From Candidatus Auribacterota bacterium (lineage in GTDB: Bacteria > Auribacterota > JAFGBW01), in NCBI GenBank assembly GCA_016932965.1, contig JAFGBW010000010.1, positions 1-7,410 of the forward strand: DNA of 7,410 nucleotides, given 5' to 3'. The notes under the pieces were generated by a model that saw nothing but the letters and a program-made list of their open reading frames with translations, did not search any database and was not told the origin of the DNA. The translations under genes and the position numbers were made by a program. How positions within the stretch are numbered: position 1 is the stretch's first letter; each line of letters opens with the position of its first letter. Below, piece by piece: positions 1-6,489 of the stretch.

Positions 1-1190
1 ACCACTTCCAGTTTAAACAGCTTCCGGATCAATGAAACAATGCGGGATAGATGATCCAATTCTGCTTCCAATGGATTTTTATATAAGGCTTTCTTTATAT
101 GACGTTCCACTTCTCCGCATTCATCCAATAACCGCATCTTATCGATGGTATTGTAATAGTGAAGGTAATCGGCATATTTCGCAATATGTGACAGATCTTC
201 CATGTTGATGTTGTTTTCCTTTGCCGCATTCAAAATAAAAGAGTAATAAGTCTCAGCGTCGATTTCCCTCAATTTATAAGCAAGGGACTGATGCACGATA
301 TTTCTTAATTTATCCTTATCCCCCTGGAGAGTCGTGTTAAAACGGCTGATCAATTCCTCCCTCTGTTCTTCCACCTTCTTAAAATCAATTTCTTTCTCAA
401 TAATACGCGCCTTGGTTTGAAGATTAAAATTCTCAAATGGACTCAAATCGATTTTATATTTCAGCGCCGTCTCTTCCAAAAATCTGGCGTAAACTTCAAA
501 ATCAATCGTTTTTTCGTCAAATTTCGTAACCTCCCTGTCCACTTCAAGAAGTTCCGGACTAAATATGGATTCTTTAAGCTTATTCAAACGTTCCAGCAAC
601 TTAGTTGAATAGGCATTAATCCTGTCCCGGTATTCCTGAACATTCATGAACGCCGTGTAGTTCCGGGCATACAAATCTTCATTCTCAATACCAAAGATGA
701 TAAAATTCAGATCAGACGTAATGGAAAGATATTCGGGTCCCGTGATTTTCCCCTGTTTCATGAAATAATCGGCAAAATCCATTTTCACTTTTCTATCCTT
801 AAAAGCAGAAAAAGGGCTGGTATCAATCACACCGGTTGAGCCTTCCACATTCACCAGCTTGATTCCGTAATCCTCAACGAATAATTTAACGATCTTATTG
901 ATATTCATCTGGGCTTCATAATTGCAGTGAGCATCCTGAATACAGATGACCAGTTCAGTGATTTTATCCTTATCCGGAATGACAACTTCTTTGATGATCC
1001 CTATCTCTTCAGGGATATAGATCTTGTTGACAAACTGAATGGAAAGCTGTTTTTCCGGAGGCATAGCAACGGCGCCTGAGGGTGTTTCGTCAGCGGATAA
1101 GAGTGACATCTCCGTTAGAATGAAAGAAAGAAAAAAAACAACGAATCGGAATACAAAAAAACGGGCTGCACAAGAAAAAAAATCAGTCAT
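1..1190 (-). CDS. Large secreted protein, N-terminal 396 residues (Omnitrophota-type family), cut by window edge
   Basis: The reading frame is open from the ATG at 1190 to base 1, so the C-terminus lies outside the window. A Shine-Dalgarno AAGGA sits 8 nt before the ATG, and a promoter-like pair lies just upstream. Residues 1-33 look like a signal peptide (hydrophobic stretch 11-26, small residues near 32-33), so the protein is probably exported. Residues 84-94 read IQDAHCNYEAQ, followed by VEGSTGVID (115-123) and GIENEDLY (167-174). The remainder is a charged, helical segment (about 185-396) with likely coiled coil. I recall this combination from uncharacterised Omnitrophota proteins; that is memory, not a search. 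The early His-containing motif followed by an NVEGS strand is loosely reminiscent of TraB/TIKI or EreA/ChaN-like folds, which is speculation. Function unknown. A gap of 151 nt separates it from the preceding gene on the same strand. Confidence 0.85.
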   Translation of the reverse strand, partial: MTDFFSCAARFFVFRFVVFFLSFILTEMSLLSADETPSGAVAMPPEKQLSIQFVNKIYIPEEIGIIKEVVIPDKDKITELVICIQDAHCNYEAQMNINKIVKLFVEDYGIKLVNVEGSTGVIDTSPFSAFKDRKVKMDFADYFMKQGKITGPEYLSITSDLNFIIFGIENEDLYARNYTAFMNVQEYRDRINAYSTKLLERLNKLKESIFSPELLEVDREVTKFDEKTIDFEVYARFLEETALKYKIDLSPFENFNLQTKARIIEKEIDFKKVEEQREELISRFNTTLQGDKDKLRNIVHQSLAYKLREIDAETYYSFILNAAKENNINMEDLSHIAKYADYLHYYNTIDKMRLLDECGEVERHIKKALYKNPLEAELDHLSRIVSLIRKLFKLEV

Positions 1191-1214
1191 TATAATCTTC
1201 CTTGTAAGAAATTG

Positions 1215-1242
1215 ATTATTAAATCTATATCATTTGTTTCAA
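1215..1242 (-). promoter_or_regulatory. Candidate sigma70-type promoter for the large secreted protein
   Basis: On the minus strand TTGAAA (1242-1237) is followed after 16 nt by AATAAT (1220-1215); each hexamer matches 5 of 6 consensus bases. Transcription would start near 1208, giving a leader of about 18 nt that contains the AAGGAAG Shine-Dalgarno (1203-1197) before the ATG at 1190. The region is AT-rich, so a chance match is possible. Confidence 0.45.
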
Positions 1243-1296
1243 CCAAGAGTCTATATCTTTATTTGCGCTTTTCCGGAAAGCACTCATCTATTCTTT

Positions 1297-1324
1297 TCCA
1301 TCTGTCCATCTGGCTGTCCATCTG
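1297..1324. repeat. Three copies of the octamer TCCATCTG
   Basis: TCCATCTG occurs at 1297-1304, 1305-1312 and 1317-1324, the last separated by GCTG. It lies in the gap just after the stop codon of the 115-aa gene on the minus strand. It forms no hairpin and has no clear role; it may be a simple-sequence remnant. Confidence 0.6.
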
Positions 1325-1341
1325 GGAAAATGCTTGAAATA

Positions 1342-1689
1342 TCAGTCTTTCTCAAGAATGCCACGTGCACTCATTTTATAATGGAAAGATGTGTTGAAAT
1401 CTTTCCAAATGGAATTAACGGTTTCCCATTTTTTTTCAAAACCGGAATAATCATTTTTTTCCAGGGATGACTGACAGTCCGTCAAGGCTTCCCGCATCTT
1501 TTGATGGATTCTTTGTGATACAGCCTTGGCATAAAGATAATTCAATCTCTCCAATTCAGAATCGTATTCCGCGCTGTCACCAATAGGGGTACCTTCTTCC
1601 TTAAAATATTTTTTTTCCAACGATTGATACTTCGGTTCCCAGTCGCGATCATATTCTTCCCGATCAAGGTATTTCATAGCAATATTCAT
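1342..1689 (-). CDS. Uncharacterised 115-aa charged helical protein
   Basis: I do not recognise this protein. The ATG at 1689 is preceded by AAGGA with 5 nt spacing, which supports this start over the in-frame ATG four codons later. The sequence is rich in Lys, Glu, Asp and aromatic residues, and has no signal peptide or membrane segment, so it should be cytoplasmic. Residues 42-77 and 80-103 look helical, with regularly spaced hydrophobics that suggest a small helical bundle. There is one cysteine and no metal or nucleotide motif. A TTGACA promoter-like element lies in the 76-nt gap upstream, so it may be transcribed independently of the peptidase-like gene before it. Clean Shine-Dalgarno spacing and protein-like composition favour a real gene over a chance ORF. 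Confidence 0.7.
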   Translation of the reverse strand: MNIAMKYLDREEYDRDWEPKYQSLEKKYFKEEGTPIGDSAEYDSELERLNYLYAKAVSQRIHQKMREALTDCQSSLEKNDYSGFEKKWETVNSIWKDFNTSFHYKMSARGILEKD

Positions 1690-1729
1690 AGATATCCTTC
1701 TGTTTTTTAATTTGAGAAATATTAAAAAA

Positions 1730-1756
1730 ATTATTAAATTAACTTTTCCATGTCAA
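1730..1756 (-). promoter_or_regulatory. Candidate promoter for the 115-aa gene
   Basis: On the minus strand a perfect TTGACA (1756-1751) is followed after 15 nt by AATAAT (1735-1730). The spacing is shorter than the optimal 17, and the surrounding AT-rich sequence offers other weak -10 matches. It sits in the short gap between two same-strand genes and would give a leader of roughly 35 nt. Confidence 0.35.
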
Positions 1757-1765
1757 TCGCAAAAT

Positions 1766-2536
1766 CTACTCAACCTCATTTGATTCGATCCCTCCTGCCA
1801 TCTTCGCTTTTTGAATCCAGTCAGCCTTCAACTCCCCTAAACGGGTAAAATGCCTCTCAAATGCTTTCAGTAAAGCGAGTTCCGAAGATGTTTCCTGCTG
1901 GCATAATAACAGATATCTTTTAAGCTTGACATCCCCCAAGGGTAAAGAAAAAAGGTATTCAGTCAGCGACGCAGCCTCAAATGAAAAAAGGATGTTCTGT
2001 TCTTCTTTAAGAAAAAAGGTCTGCCGGGTGAGCAGTTCTTCCAGAGAAATGATTCCATTCATTTTCTGACTTTCATAAAGAAAATGCGGGGTAATCAATT
2101 CGTCGGTCCGGATATTGTAAAGAAGGCCTTCCACAAGCCAAAGAGGAATCATCAGATGCTTATGATTCACTATTTCAGGCTCAGTCAGGATCAGATCATA
2201 CAAAAGAATGCGGATCAATTCTCGGTCCAGTTCCAGATATTTCAGATGATCCCCGGGGGAAAAATAAATGATCCGGGAAAGGGCCTTTTTGTTCCATTTA
2301 ATCTCCGTCCTGGTTTTATGATGGGTGATCATGATATGCAAGGGTTGTGCCCAAGACACCGAAAATTGAAACAGGTCTTCCAGGCTCTGTTTGAGTTTTT
2401 CCGCTTTTTCCAAAATCAAAGGATGAAGTTCAGGATGTCCGCCCGTAATCATAAAATTGGATCTGGCTGATTCCCTTGTCCAAGCATGAAATAACATTAA
2501 AAAACAACAGATAATAGTCAAACTTGCTTTTTTCAA
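1766..2536 (-). CDS. Secreted peptidase-MA-like protein with degenerate zinc site, probably inactive
   Basis: A 256-aa protein starting at a TTG. No ATG lies between this codon and an in-frame stop 8 codons upstream. The next ATG would cut into the signal peptide (KK at 2-3, hydrophobic 6-18), so TTG is the best start. The mature part matches the general plan of the gluzincin peptidase-MA-like domain. RELIR (105-109) stands where HExxH is expected, then PLWLVEGLLY (131-140) matches the third-ligand motif P.WL.EG, then ISLEELL (163-169), a helix AASLTEYLF (188-196) and a C-terminal F.RHFTRLGEL..DW segment (226-240). Both zinc-ligand histidines are arginine while the glutamates remain, so peptidase activity is unlikely and a binding or scaffold role is inferred. 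It follows dtd by 48 nt and is probably co-transcribed. The family call rests on motif order only. Confidence 0.75.
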   Translation of the reverse strand: MKKASLTIICCFLMLFHAWTRESARSNFMITGGHPELHPLILEKAEKLKQSLEDLFQFSVSWAQPLHIMITHHKTRTEIKWNKKALSRIIYFSPGDHLKYLELDRELIRILLYDLILTEPEIVNHKHLMIPLWLVEGLLYNIRTDELITPHFLYESQKMNGIISLEELLTRQTFFLKEEQNILFSFEAASLTEYLFSLPLGDVKLKRYLLLCQQETSSELALLKAFERHFTRLGELKADWIQKAKMAGGIESNEVE

Positions 2537-2584
2537 TTCCGGATTCCCAATTGAGCCTCAACCATTTGGACGTGGAGTTTTATT

Positions 2585-3037
2585 TTAAACGATCCTGTTT
2601 CTATCCATTTCCAACAGAATCGTCACAGGACCGCTGTTGACAGCATGGACCTTCATGAAAGCTCCAAAGAACCCAGCCGCGCAAAAGCAGTGCTTTGATA
2701 ATTCTTTTTCAAACGCCTCATAAAGTACTTTGGCTTTTTCCGGTTTAGCAACATTCCCATAATAAGGCCGGTTTCCCTTTCGGCAATCTGCGTAAAGAGT
2801 AAACTGTGAAACCAGAAGACAGCTATATCCTTTATCCATGAGAGAAAGGTTCATTTTACCGTTATCATCAGGGAAAATACGCAGCTGCAGGATTTTGAAG
2901 ATCATTTGAGAAATGCCCTCAAAAGAATCCTCCTCACTCAAGGCAAGATAAATCAGAAGTCCCGGACCGATTTTACCCGTTATTTGTCCGTCCGCTTCCA
3001 CATGAGCCGAATCCACTCTTTGTATAACGCAACGCAT
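2585..3037 (-). CDS. dtd: D-aminoacyl-tRNA deacylase
   Basis: Hydrolyses the ester bond of D-aminoacyl-tRNAs (classically D-Tyr-tRNA) and mischarged Gly-tRNA(Ala), so that D-amino acids are not trapped on tRNA or put into protein. It is a cytoplasmic homodimer. At 150 aa the length is typical. It opens with the family hallmark MR.VIQRV (1-8). SQFTLYAD (77-84) carries the Ser-Gln-x-Thr catalytic-site motif with Thr80. NSGPVT (134-139) is the cross-subunit Gly-Pro motif that excludes L-amino acids; the usual form is NDGPVT, so Asp to Ser is a mild variation. The ATG lies 4 nt after the stop of the zinc-ribbon gene. The AGGGATAAGG sequence overlapping that stop serves as its ribosome binding site, indicating translational coupling. 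Confidence 0.97.
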   Translation of the reverse strand: MRCVIQRVDSAHVEADGQITGKIGPGLLIYLALSEEDSFEGISQMIFKILQLRIFPDDNGKMNLSLMDKGYSCLLVSQFTLYADCRKGNRPYYGNVAKPEKAKVLYEAFEKELSKHCFCAAGFFGAFMKVHAVNSGPVTILLEMDRNRIV

Positions 3038-3041
3038 CGCC

Positions 3042-3992
3042 TTATCCCTGTGATTGTTCCTGGCAAAGATGAATTTGTTTTTTTATATAATCCGAAAGAG
3101 GGGAACGGGGGACCTTTAACAGGGCAAGCTGATAATATTTCACCGCCAGTTGATACTGGTTCCGGAGGAAAAAACTATCTGCGGCCTGAATCAAAAGCAT
3201 GTCATCAGGAATGGATCCGGATGAGTCAGGACTCGGGGAAGATGAAAGACCGGACGGGAGAGCATCCGGAGAGGCATGCGGAAAAAGAAAAAACAGACGG
3301 TTTTCGATTTTAATCTGAGAAACAGGAGGCAAAGCTTTCATGAATTCCGGACTCCGGAATAACGAATTAACCGGACGCAGGATATGAAGAGAAAGGAAAC
3401 GCGGAAAAATCATTTTCCCGAAACGTGTCTTGTTGATATGATATGTTGGTTGATTGTTCATGCATGAAACCGTACCAGTAAGAGAAATATCCAGAGGTTT
3501 ATTCAATAACCGATATATAAAATGAACCGTTAAGTAAGTTTTTCCCGGCTCTAAGATAATCTTCCGGAAACGAAAAAACCGGAAATATAGCTGTTCAAAT
3601 TGTTCACGAAGCAATGAAATCTGTCTTTCCAAAAAAATATTGGCTTCGGCCTCATTCAAGGTGATGTAATTTTTACTTTCCCCCCAATGAGCCATTTTTC
3701 GGTCCAGACTTTGAATATCATTTATAGTAGGATCCTGATGAGGAACATGTCCCGTATATGACATGAGATAAATCAAGATGAGTAATAAAAGCAGAAAACT
3801 TTTAAAAAACAAACCTTCAAAAAGCCCGCTTTTTTCAAGTTGAACTTTTTTTGATATTCTTTGTGGAACAGAAACAGATTCCTTTTCAGACACCATAAAA
3901 CTGGGATCTGTCAAATTCAGTTTTTTCCCGCAGGAAAGACACAAAAATCGGTCAACCGAATTCAATGTTCCGCAGTACTGACACTTGATCAT
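3042..3992 (-). CDS. Zinc-ribbon, single-pass membrane protein with TPR-like C-terminus
   Basis: A 316-aa multidomain protein. Cys4, Cys7, Cys18 and Cys21 form an N-terminal zinc ribbon (CxxC...CxxC). A basic linker (48-54) leads to one membrane helix at about 61-79, so the ribbon should be cytoplasmic and the rest periplasmic or external. Residues 108-235 contain TLNEAEANIFL, an ILEPGKTYLTVHF strand and a RFGKMIFPRFL segment. This recalls the extended beta-sheet domains of DUF2140- or LptC-like membrane proteins, though I am not certain. A Ser/Pro-rich linker (about 241-264) precedes a TPR-like helical pair (265-310, with LAVKYYQLAL). The ATG has no visible Shine-Dalgarno, but the cysteine spacing right after it fixes the start. 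It heads the probable operon with dtd, 4 nt downstream. Function unknown; an envelope role is inferred. Confidence 0.85.
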   Translation of the reverse strand: MIKCQYCGTLNSVDRFLCLSCGKKLNLTDPSFMVSEKESVSVPQRISKKVQLEKSGLFEGLFFKSFLLLLLILIYLMSYTGHVPHQDPTINDIQSLDRKMAHWGESKNYITLNEAEANIFLERQISLLREQFEQLYFRFFRFRKIILEPGKTYLTVHFIYRLLNKPLDISLTGTVSCMNNQPTYHINKTRFGKMIFPRFLSLHILRPVNSLFRSPEFMKALPPVSQIKIENRLFFLFPHASPDALPSGLSSSPSPDSSGSIPDDMLLIQAADSFFLRNQYQLAVKYYQLALLKVPRSPLSDYIKKQIHLCQEQSQG

Positions 3993-4030
3993 AACAATGG
4001 ATTGATATAAAAGTTAAAAAAATATCACTA

Positions 4031-4059
4031 ACTGTATAAATTTATATCTGCTCTTACAA
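4031..4059 (-). promoter_or_regulatory. Weak candidate promoter for the zinc-ribbon/dtd operon
   Basis: On the minus strand TTGTAA (4059-4054) and TACAGT (4036-4031) are 17 nt apart, each matching 4 of 6 consensus bases, about 38 nt before the ATG at 3992. The stretch is very AT-rich, so other start points are possible. Confidence 0.25.
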
Positions 4060-4450
4060 CTCTCAAATACTCAGTAAAAATATCATCTTACACCATAAAG
4101 GAAAGGCGCGAGAATCGAAAATTCGGAAAAAGACAGAAAAGAAGCATCAAATATCCTTATGTCATTCCAAAATCATGCAACGGAATAAACCACGTTTGAC
4201 ACCTCATAAATTTATTCTCTGTTGCCTCTATATTTATCTTAAAAAAACTCTCGATCCTCGTTTCTGAACAGGGAAAAAATAAGTTATTACGGGAACTTTT
4301 TCATTTTATTGTCAGATCATATTCTGTTTTTTACAAATTAACTGCTGTTTTTTATAGAAATTTATATTAAATGATATTATTTATGTACAAGATTAATCAT
4401 ATAAATAAACCTTCACATGCAATTCCAAACTCCCTAATTTGAGTGTTGCT

Positions 4451-4473
4451 GGAGGAATATGATAAATGAATAA
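4451..4473 (+). other. Strong Shine-Dalgarno with a four-codon mini-ORF
   Basis: GGAGG at 4451-4455 is the strongest Shine-Dalgarno in the intergenic region. It is followed by ATG at 4459 (ATG ATA AAT GAA TAA), with a second overlapping mini-ORF at 4466-4477. It may be a leader peptide, the scar of a lost gene, or chance purines. Confidence 0.3.
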
Positions 4474-4513
4474 ATAAACCACAAAGGACTCGAAAGGCGA
4501 GAAAATTATCATC

Positions 4514-4528
4514 CTGCTTGTCAAGCAG
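4514..4528. promoter_or_regulatory. 15-nt near-perfect palindrome, candidate operator
   Basis: CTGCTTG-T-CAAGCAG has perfectly matching 7-nt arms around one central base. This geometry suits a dimeric DNA-binding protein better than an RNA hairpin. It lies about 320 nt before the HPt-receiver gene, and no regulator gene is in the window. Confidence 0.35.
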
Positions 4529-4653
4529 ATAGAATGAATTTCAGATATCAAATCAGCCCTTCCGCTTGTTCTTTCCTTGGTGCTTCCTGTATCCTTCGGG
4601 GATTATATTTTATTAACCCTATATTGATAATAGATTGAATTTGACGATTGCAA

Positions 4654-4750
4654 CCCCTTTGCTTGCAACAGGGGAATTGGCCGAAAAAACAGCTTTGATG
4701 CATCCTTTTGAGCGAAGATGCCACTTCAAGCTCGCTTCAGAGAGCTTCAA
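4654..4750 (+). repeat. Dispersed hairpin repeat, copy 1
   Basis: This copy matches a second one at 7172-7265 in the same orientation. It begins with a hairpin: CCCCTTTG (4654-4661), loop CTTG, CAACAGGGG (4666-4674) with one bulged C. The 41-nt core at 4679-4719 runs from GGCCGAAAAAACAGC to AGCGAAGAT and differs from copy 2 by one A in a run and two A/G changes. A second hairpin, AAGCTC (4728-4733) with GAGCTT (4742-4747), closes the unit before the shared GCTTCAA end. TTGCAAC also occurs twice locally (4648-4654, 4663-4669). It ends 84 nt before the HPt-receiver start codon. It could be a mobile intergenic repeat or a structured RNA. Confidence 0.75.
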
Positions 4751-4834
4751 ACCTGTTGAAATGCCACCCATAATAAATTGTGAGCCAGTCATCGTACAAA
4801 CCATGAAACTTTGCCAGAGGTAACTAATAAATCG

Positions 4835-5620
4835 ATGGAAATATCTGTATTTTTACAAAAACCGGAAACCGTTTCACTCCGGCTTTCCTACCTGGAAAAT
4901 GTCTTAAAAAAACACAAAATCATTTTGGACCTCTTGAATCAGCTGATGAGTGAAATAATCACATCTGAAAAAAAACAGCAGATGGTGCGGGACATTTTCG
5001 CTGAAATGCACCGTTTAAAAGGTTCCGGCGGCACATTCGGTTTCAATGAAATATCGCTCATCTACAAGGAATTGCTGCAATACATCCGGCCTGCTTATGA
5101 AAAAAAAGAAATTCCTCCCCCTTCCGATCTGGCTGCGGGGAAAAAAATAGCGGAAGAATTTAGCGGCTATCTTCCCATCCTTTTGAAAGGGTTTCATCAG
5201 CTCAAATCCCCATCGGGCGGCCTTTCTTCCTATTCACTCCTGATTTTGAACGAAGACCGCCGTTTAGTCATCACCGAACTGGAAAAGGCGTGCATCAACA
5301 GAAAATGGATTATCTATACTGTTTTAAATCTTCAAGAAGCACGTTCACTGCCTCAAGGATTCTATCCCCATATTTTCATCCTTGATCCGCGTCTTCCTGA
5401 CGGTAACGGCATTCTTTTTTGCAGGGAGTTGAAAAAGAAATACCCTGCCATACCCATTATCGTTATATCTCCCGAATATAATCAAGAAGAAAAAAAGGAA
5501 AGTCAAAAAACGGGAGCAAACGAATATAGCGCCCCGCCCTATGACATGAATGCTATCATGAACCGTCTTGCAACCTATCACACCCAAGGTAAACCAAATG
5601 AAAAAAAATCCTCACAATAA
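4835..5620 (+). CDS. HPt-receiver phosphorelay protein with atypical receiver site
   Basis: A 261-aa cytoplasmic signalling protein. I start it at the ATG at 4835 rather than the in-frame TTG at 4811; a GAGG lies 14 nt before this ATG, which is rather far. Residues about 15-120 form a histidine phosphotransfer domain with HRLKGSGGTFGF at 59-70, His59 being the phospho-acceptor. Residues about 133-250 form a receiver domain: LNEDR (138-142) where an acidic pair is usual, phospho-acceptor Asp184 in LDPRLPDGNG, and switch Ser212 in IIVISP. The conserved lysine of the usual YxxKPFD motif is Pro234 (YSAPPYD), and the first acidic position appears to be Asn139, so phosphorylation may be impaired or altered. 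There is no kinase, output domain or membrane segment. The 3' end overlaps the LOG gene by 23 nt, suggesting translational coupling. Confidence 0.85.
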   Translation: MEISVFLQKPETVSLRLSYLENVLKKHKIILDLLNQLMSEIITSEKKQQMVRDIFAEMHRLKGSGGTFGFNEISLIYKELLQYIRPAYEKKEIPPPSDLAAGKKIAEEFSGYLPILLKGFHQLKSPSGGLSSYSLLILNEDRRLVITELEKACINRKWIIYTVLNLQEARSLPQGFYPHIFILDPRLPDGNGILFCRELKKKYPAIPIIVISPEYNQEEKKESQKTGANEYSAPPYDMNAIMNRLATYHTQGKPNEKKSSQ

Positions 5621-6482
5621 TAAGAACGGAACTAACCGTATCAGTTTTGTCAAAGCATACCGGAAGAGTTCTTTCCTCCTATCAAAAGAGGCCAGAATCA
5701 TCCGGATCGTCAGCGAATATCTCGAACCGGTTTACCGTTTCAGAAAATACAAAGTCAGAAACACGATTGTTTTCTTTGGTTCGGCTAGGGCTGTGGATGA
5801 AAAAACCGCCAAATTTGATAAGAAAAAAATCAATGAGAAAATCAAGAAATCCAGCAAGGTGGATTCCTTTCTGCTGGGGGAATTGAAACAGGCGGAAAAC
5901 CTGGAAAAAATGTCCTGCTATTTCTCAGCTGCTGAAGAACTGGCCTTCCGTCTGACCCAATGGTCCAATAAAATAAAGGACGAGTCGAACCGTTTTATCG
6001 TCACTTCCGGCGGAGGAAGTGGGATCATGACCGCGGCCAACAAAGGAGCCCTGAACGCAAAAGGATTGAGTATCGGCCTCAACATTTCTCTTCCTTTCGA
6101 ACAAACACCCAATCCTTTCATTTCTTCTGAACTTGGTTTCGAATTCCACTATTTTTTCATGAGAAAATTCTGGTTTCTTTATCTGGCCAAAGCCCTCGTG
6201 TTTTTTCCGGGCGGTTTCGGAACGTTTGATGAATTGATGGAAACGCTCACTCTTCTTCAGACAAAAAAAATAAACAGACCCCTTCCTGTCATTTTATTTG
6301 GAAAAAAATATTGGAAAGAAATCATCCGTTTTGAAAAAATGGTGGAATGGGGAGTGATTTCTCCGGAGGATCTGGATCTTTTTAAATTCACGGAAAGTGT
6401 GGAGGAAGCCTATCATATCATAACAAAAGAGCTTTCCACCCATTATCTCTCCGGAAATGTCATAAAACCGTCAATAGAATGA
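5598..6482 (+). CDS. LOG-family protein (nucleoside 5'-monophosphate phosphoribohydrolase-like)
   Basis: A 294-aa Rossmann-like protein of the LOG family, formerly annotated as lysine decarboxylase. Characterised members cleave ribose 5-phosphate from cytokinin nucleotides or other nucleoside monophosphates. Diagnostic parts are FFGSAR (59-64), GGGSGIM (138-144, usually GGGPGIM), the Arg189-Lys190 pair and PGGFGTFDE (204-212) containing the catalytic glutamate. Residues about 66-105 form a lysine-rich insertion between the first strand and the next helix, making it longer than small LOG enzymes of about 180-200 aa. The N-terminal 50 residues are basic. The ATG at 5598 has AAGG 8 nt upstream and is preferred to the in-frame TTG at 5568. 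It overlaps the HPt-receiver gene by 23 nt. The exact substrate cannot be inferred. Confidence 0.92.
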   Translation: MKKNPHNNKNGTNRISFVKAYRKSSFLLSKEARIIRIVSEYLEPVYRFRKYKVRNTIVFFGSARAVDEKTAKFDKKKINEKIKKSSKVDSFLLGELKQAENLEKMSCYFSAAEELAFRLTQWSNKIKDESNRFIVTSGGGSGIMTAANKGALNAKGLSIGLNISLPFEQTPNPFISSELGFEFHYFFMRKFWFLYLAKALVFFPGGFGTFDELMETLTLLQTKKINRPLPVILFGKKYWKEIIRFEKMVEWGVISPEDLDLFKFTESVEEAYHIITKELSTHYLSGNVIKPSIE

Positions 6483-6489
6483 AACGATC

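Larger units (their letters stand above)
3993..4834. other. 842-nt divergent intergenic region without a convincing gene
   Basis: This region separates the minus-strand operon from the plus-strand operon, so it should carry promoters for both. It is AT-rich, especially 4200-4420. I found no frame with a ribosome binding site and protein-like content. The two opposing 61-62-codon ORFs near 4619-4823 lie mostly on the repeat described below. A possible plus-strand promoter is TTGTCA (4309-4314) with TACAAA (4332-4337) 17 nt later, but it would leave a leader of nearly 500 nt. Small inverted repeats occur at 4489-4501 and 4514-4528. A non-coding RNA within 4440-4800 is possible but unproven. Confidence 0.6.

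Noticed and set aside
1297-1324. Octamer repeat as a CRISPR or regulatory array
   Set aside because: Units are only 8 nt with almost no spacers; this is a short simple repeat.
2084-2470. 128-codon plus-strand ORF
   Set aside because: It lies antisense inside the peptidase-MA-like gene, which has a signal peptide and family motifs; the plus-strand product looks like an arbitrary shadow translation.
2906-3313. 135-codon plus-strand ORF
   Set aside because: Antisense to dtd and the zinc-ribbon gene, both well supported; no ribosome binding site or domain.
4383-4442. 19-codon ORF on the plus strand
   Set aside because: No Shine-Dalgarno, very AT-rich, and no recognisable product.
4591-4615. 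ATCC-TTCGG-GGAT hairpin followed by a T-rich stretch, as a terminator
   Set aside because: The stem is only four pairs, the T tract is interrupted by A, and no gene ends just upstream.
4619-4823. Two opposing ORFs of 61 and 62 codons in the intergenic region
   Set aside because: Both lie mostly on repeat copy 1. Copy 2 does not keep the minus-strand frame intact because of the A indel, and neither ORF has a convincing ribosome binding site.
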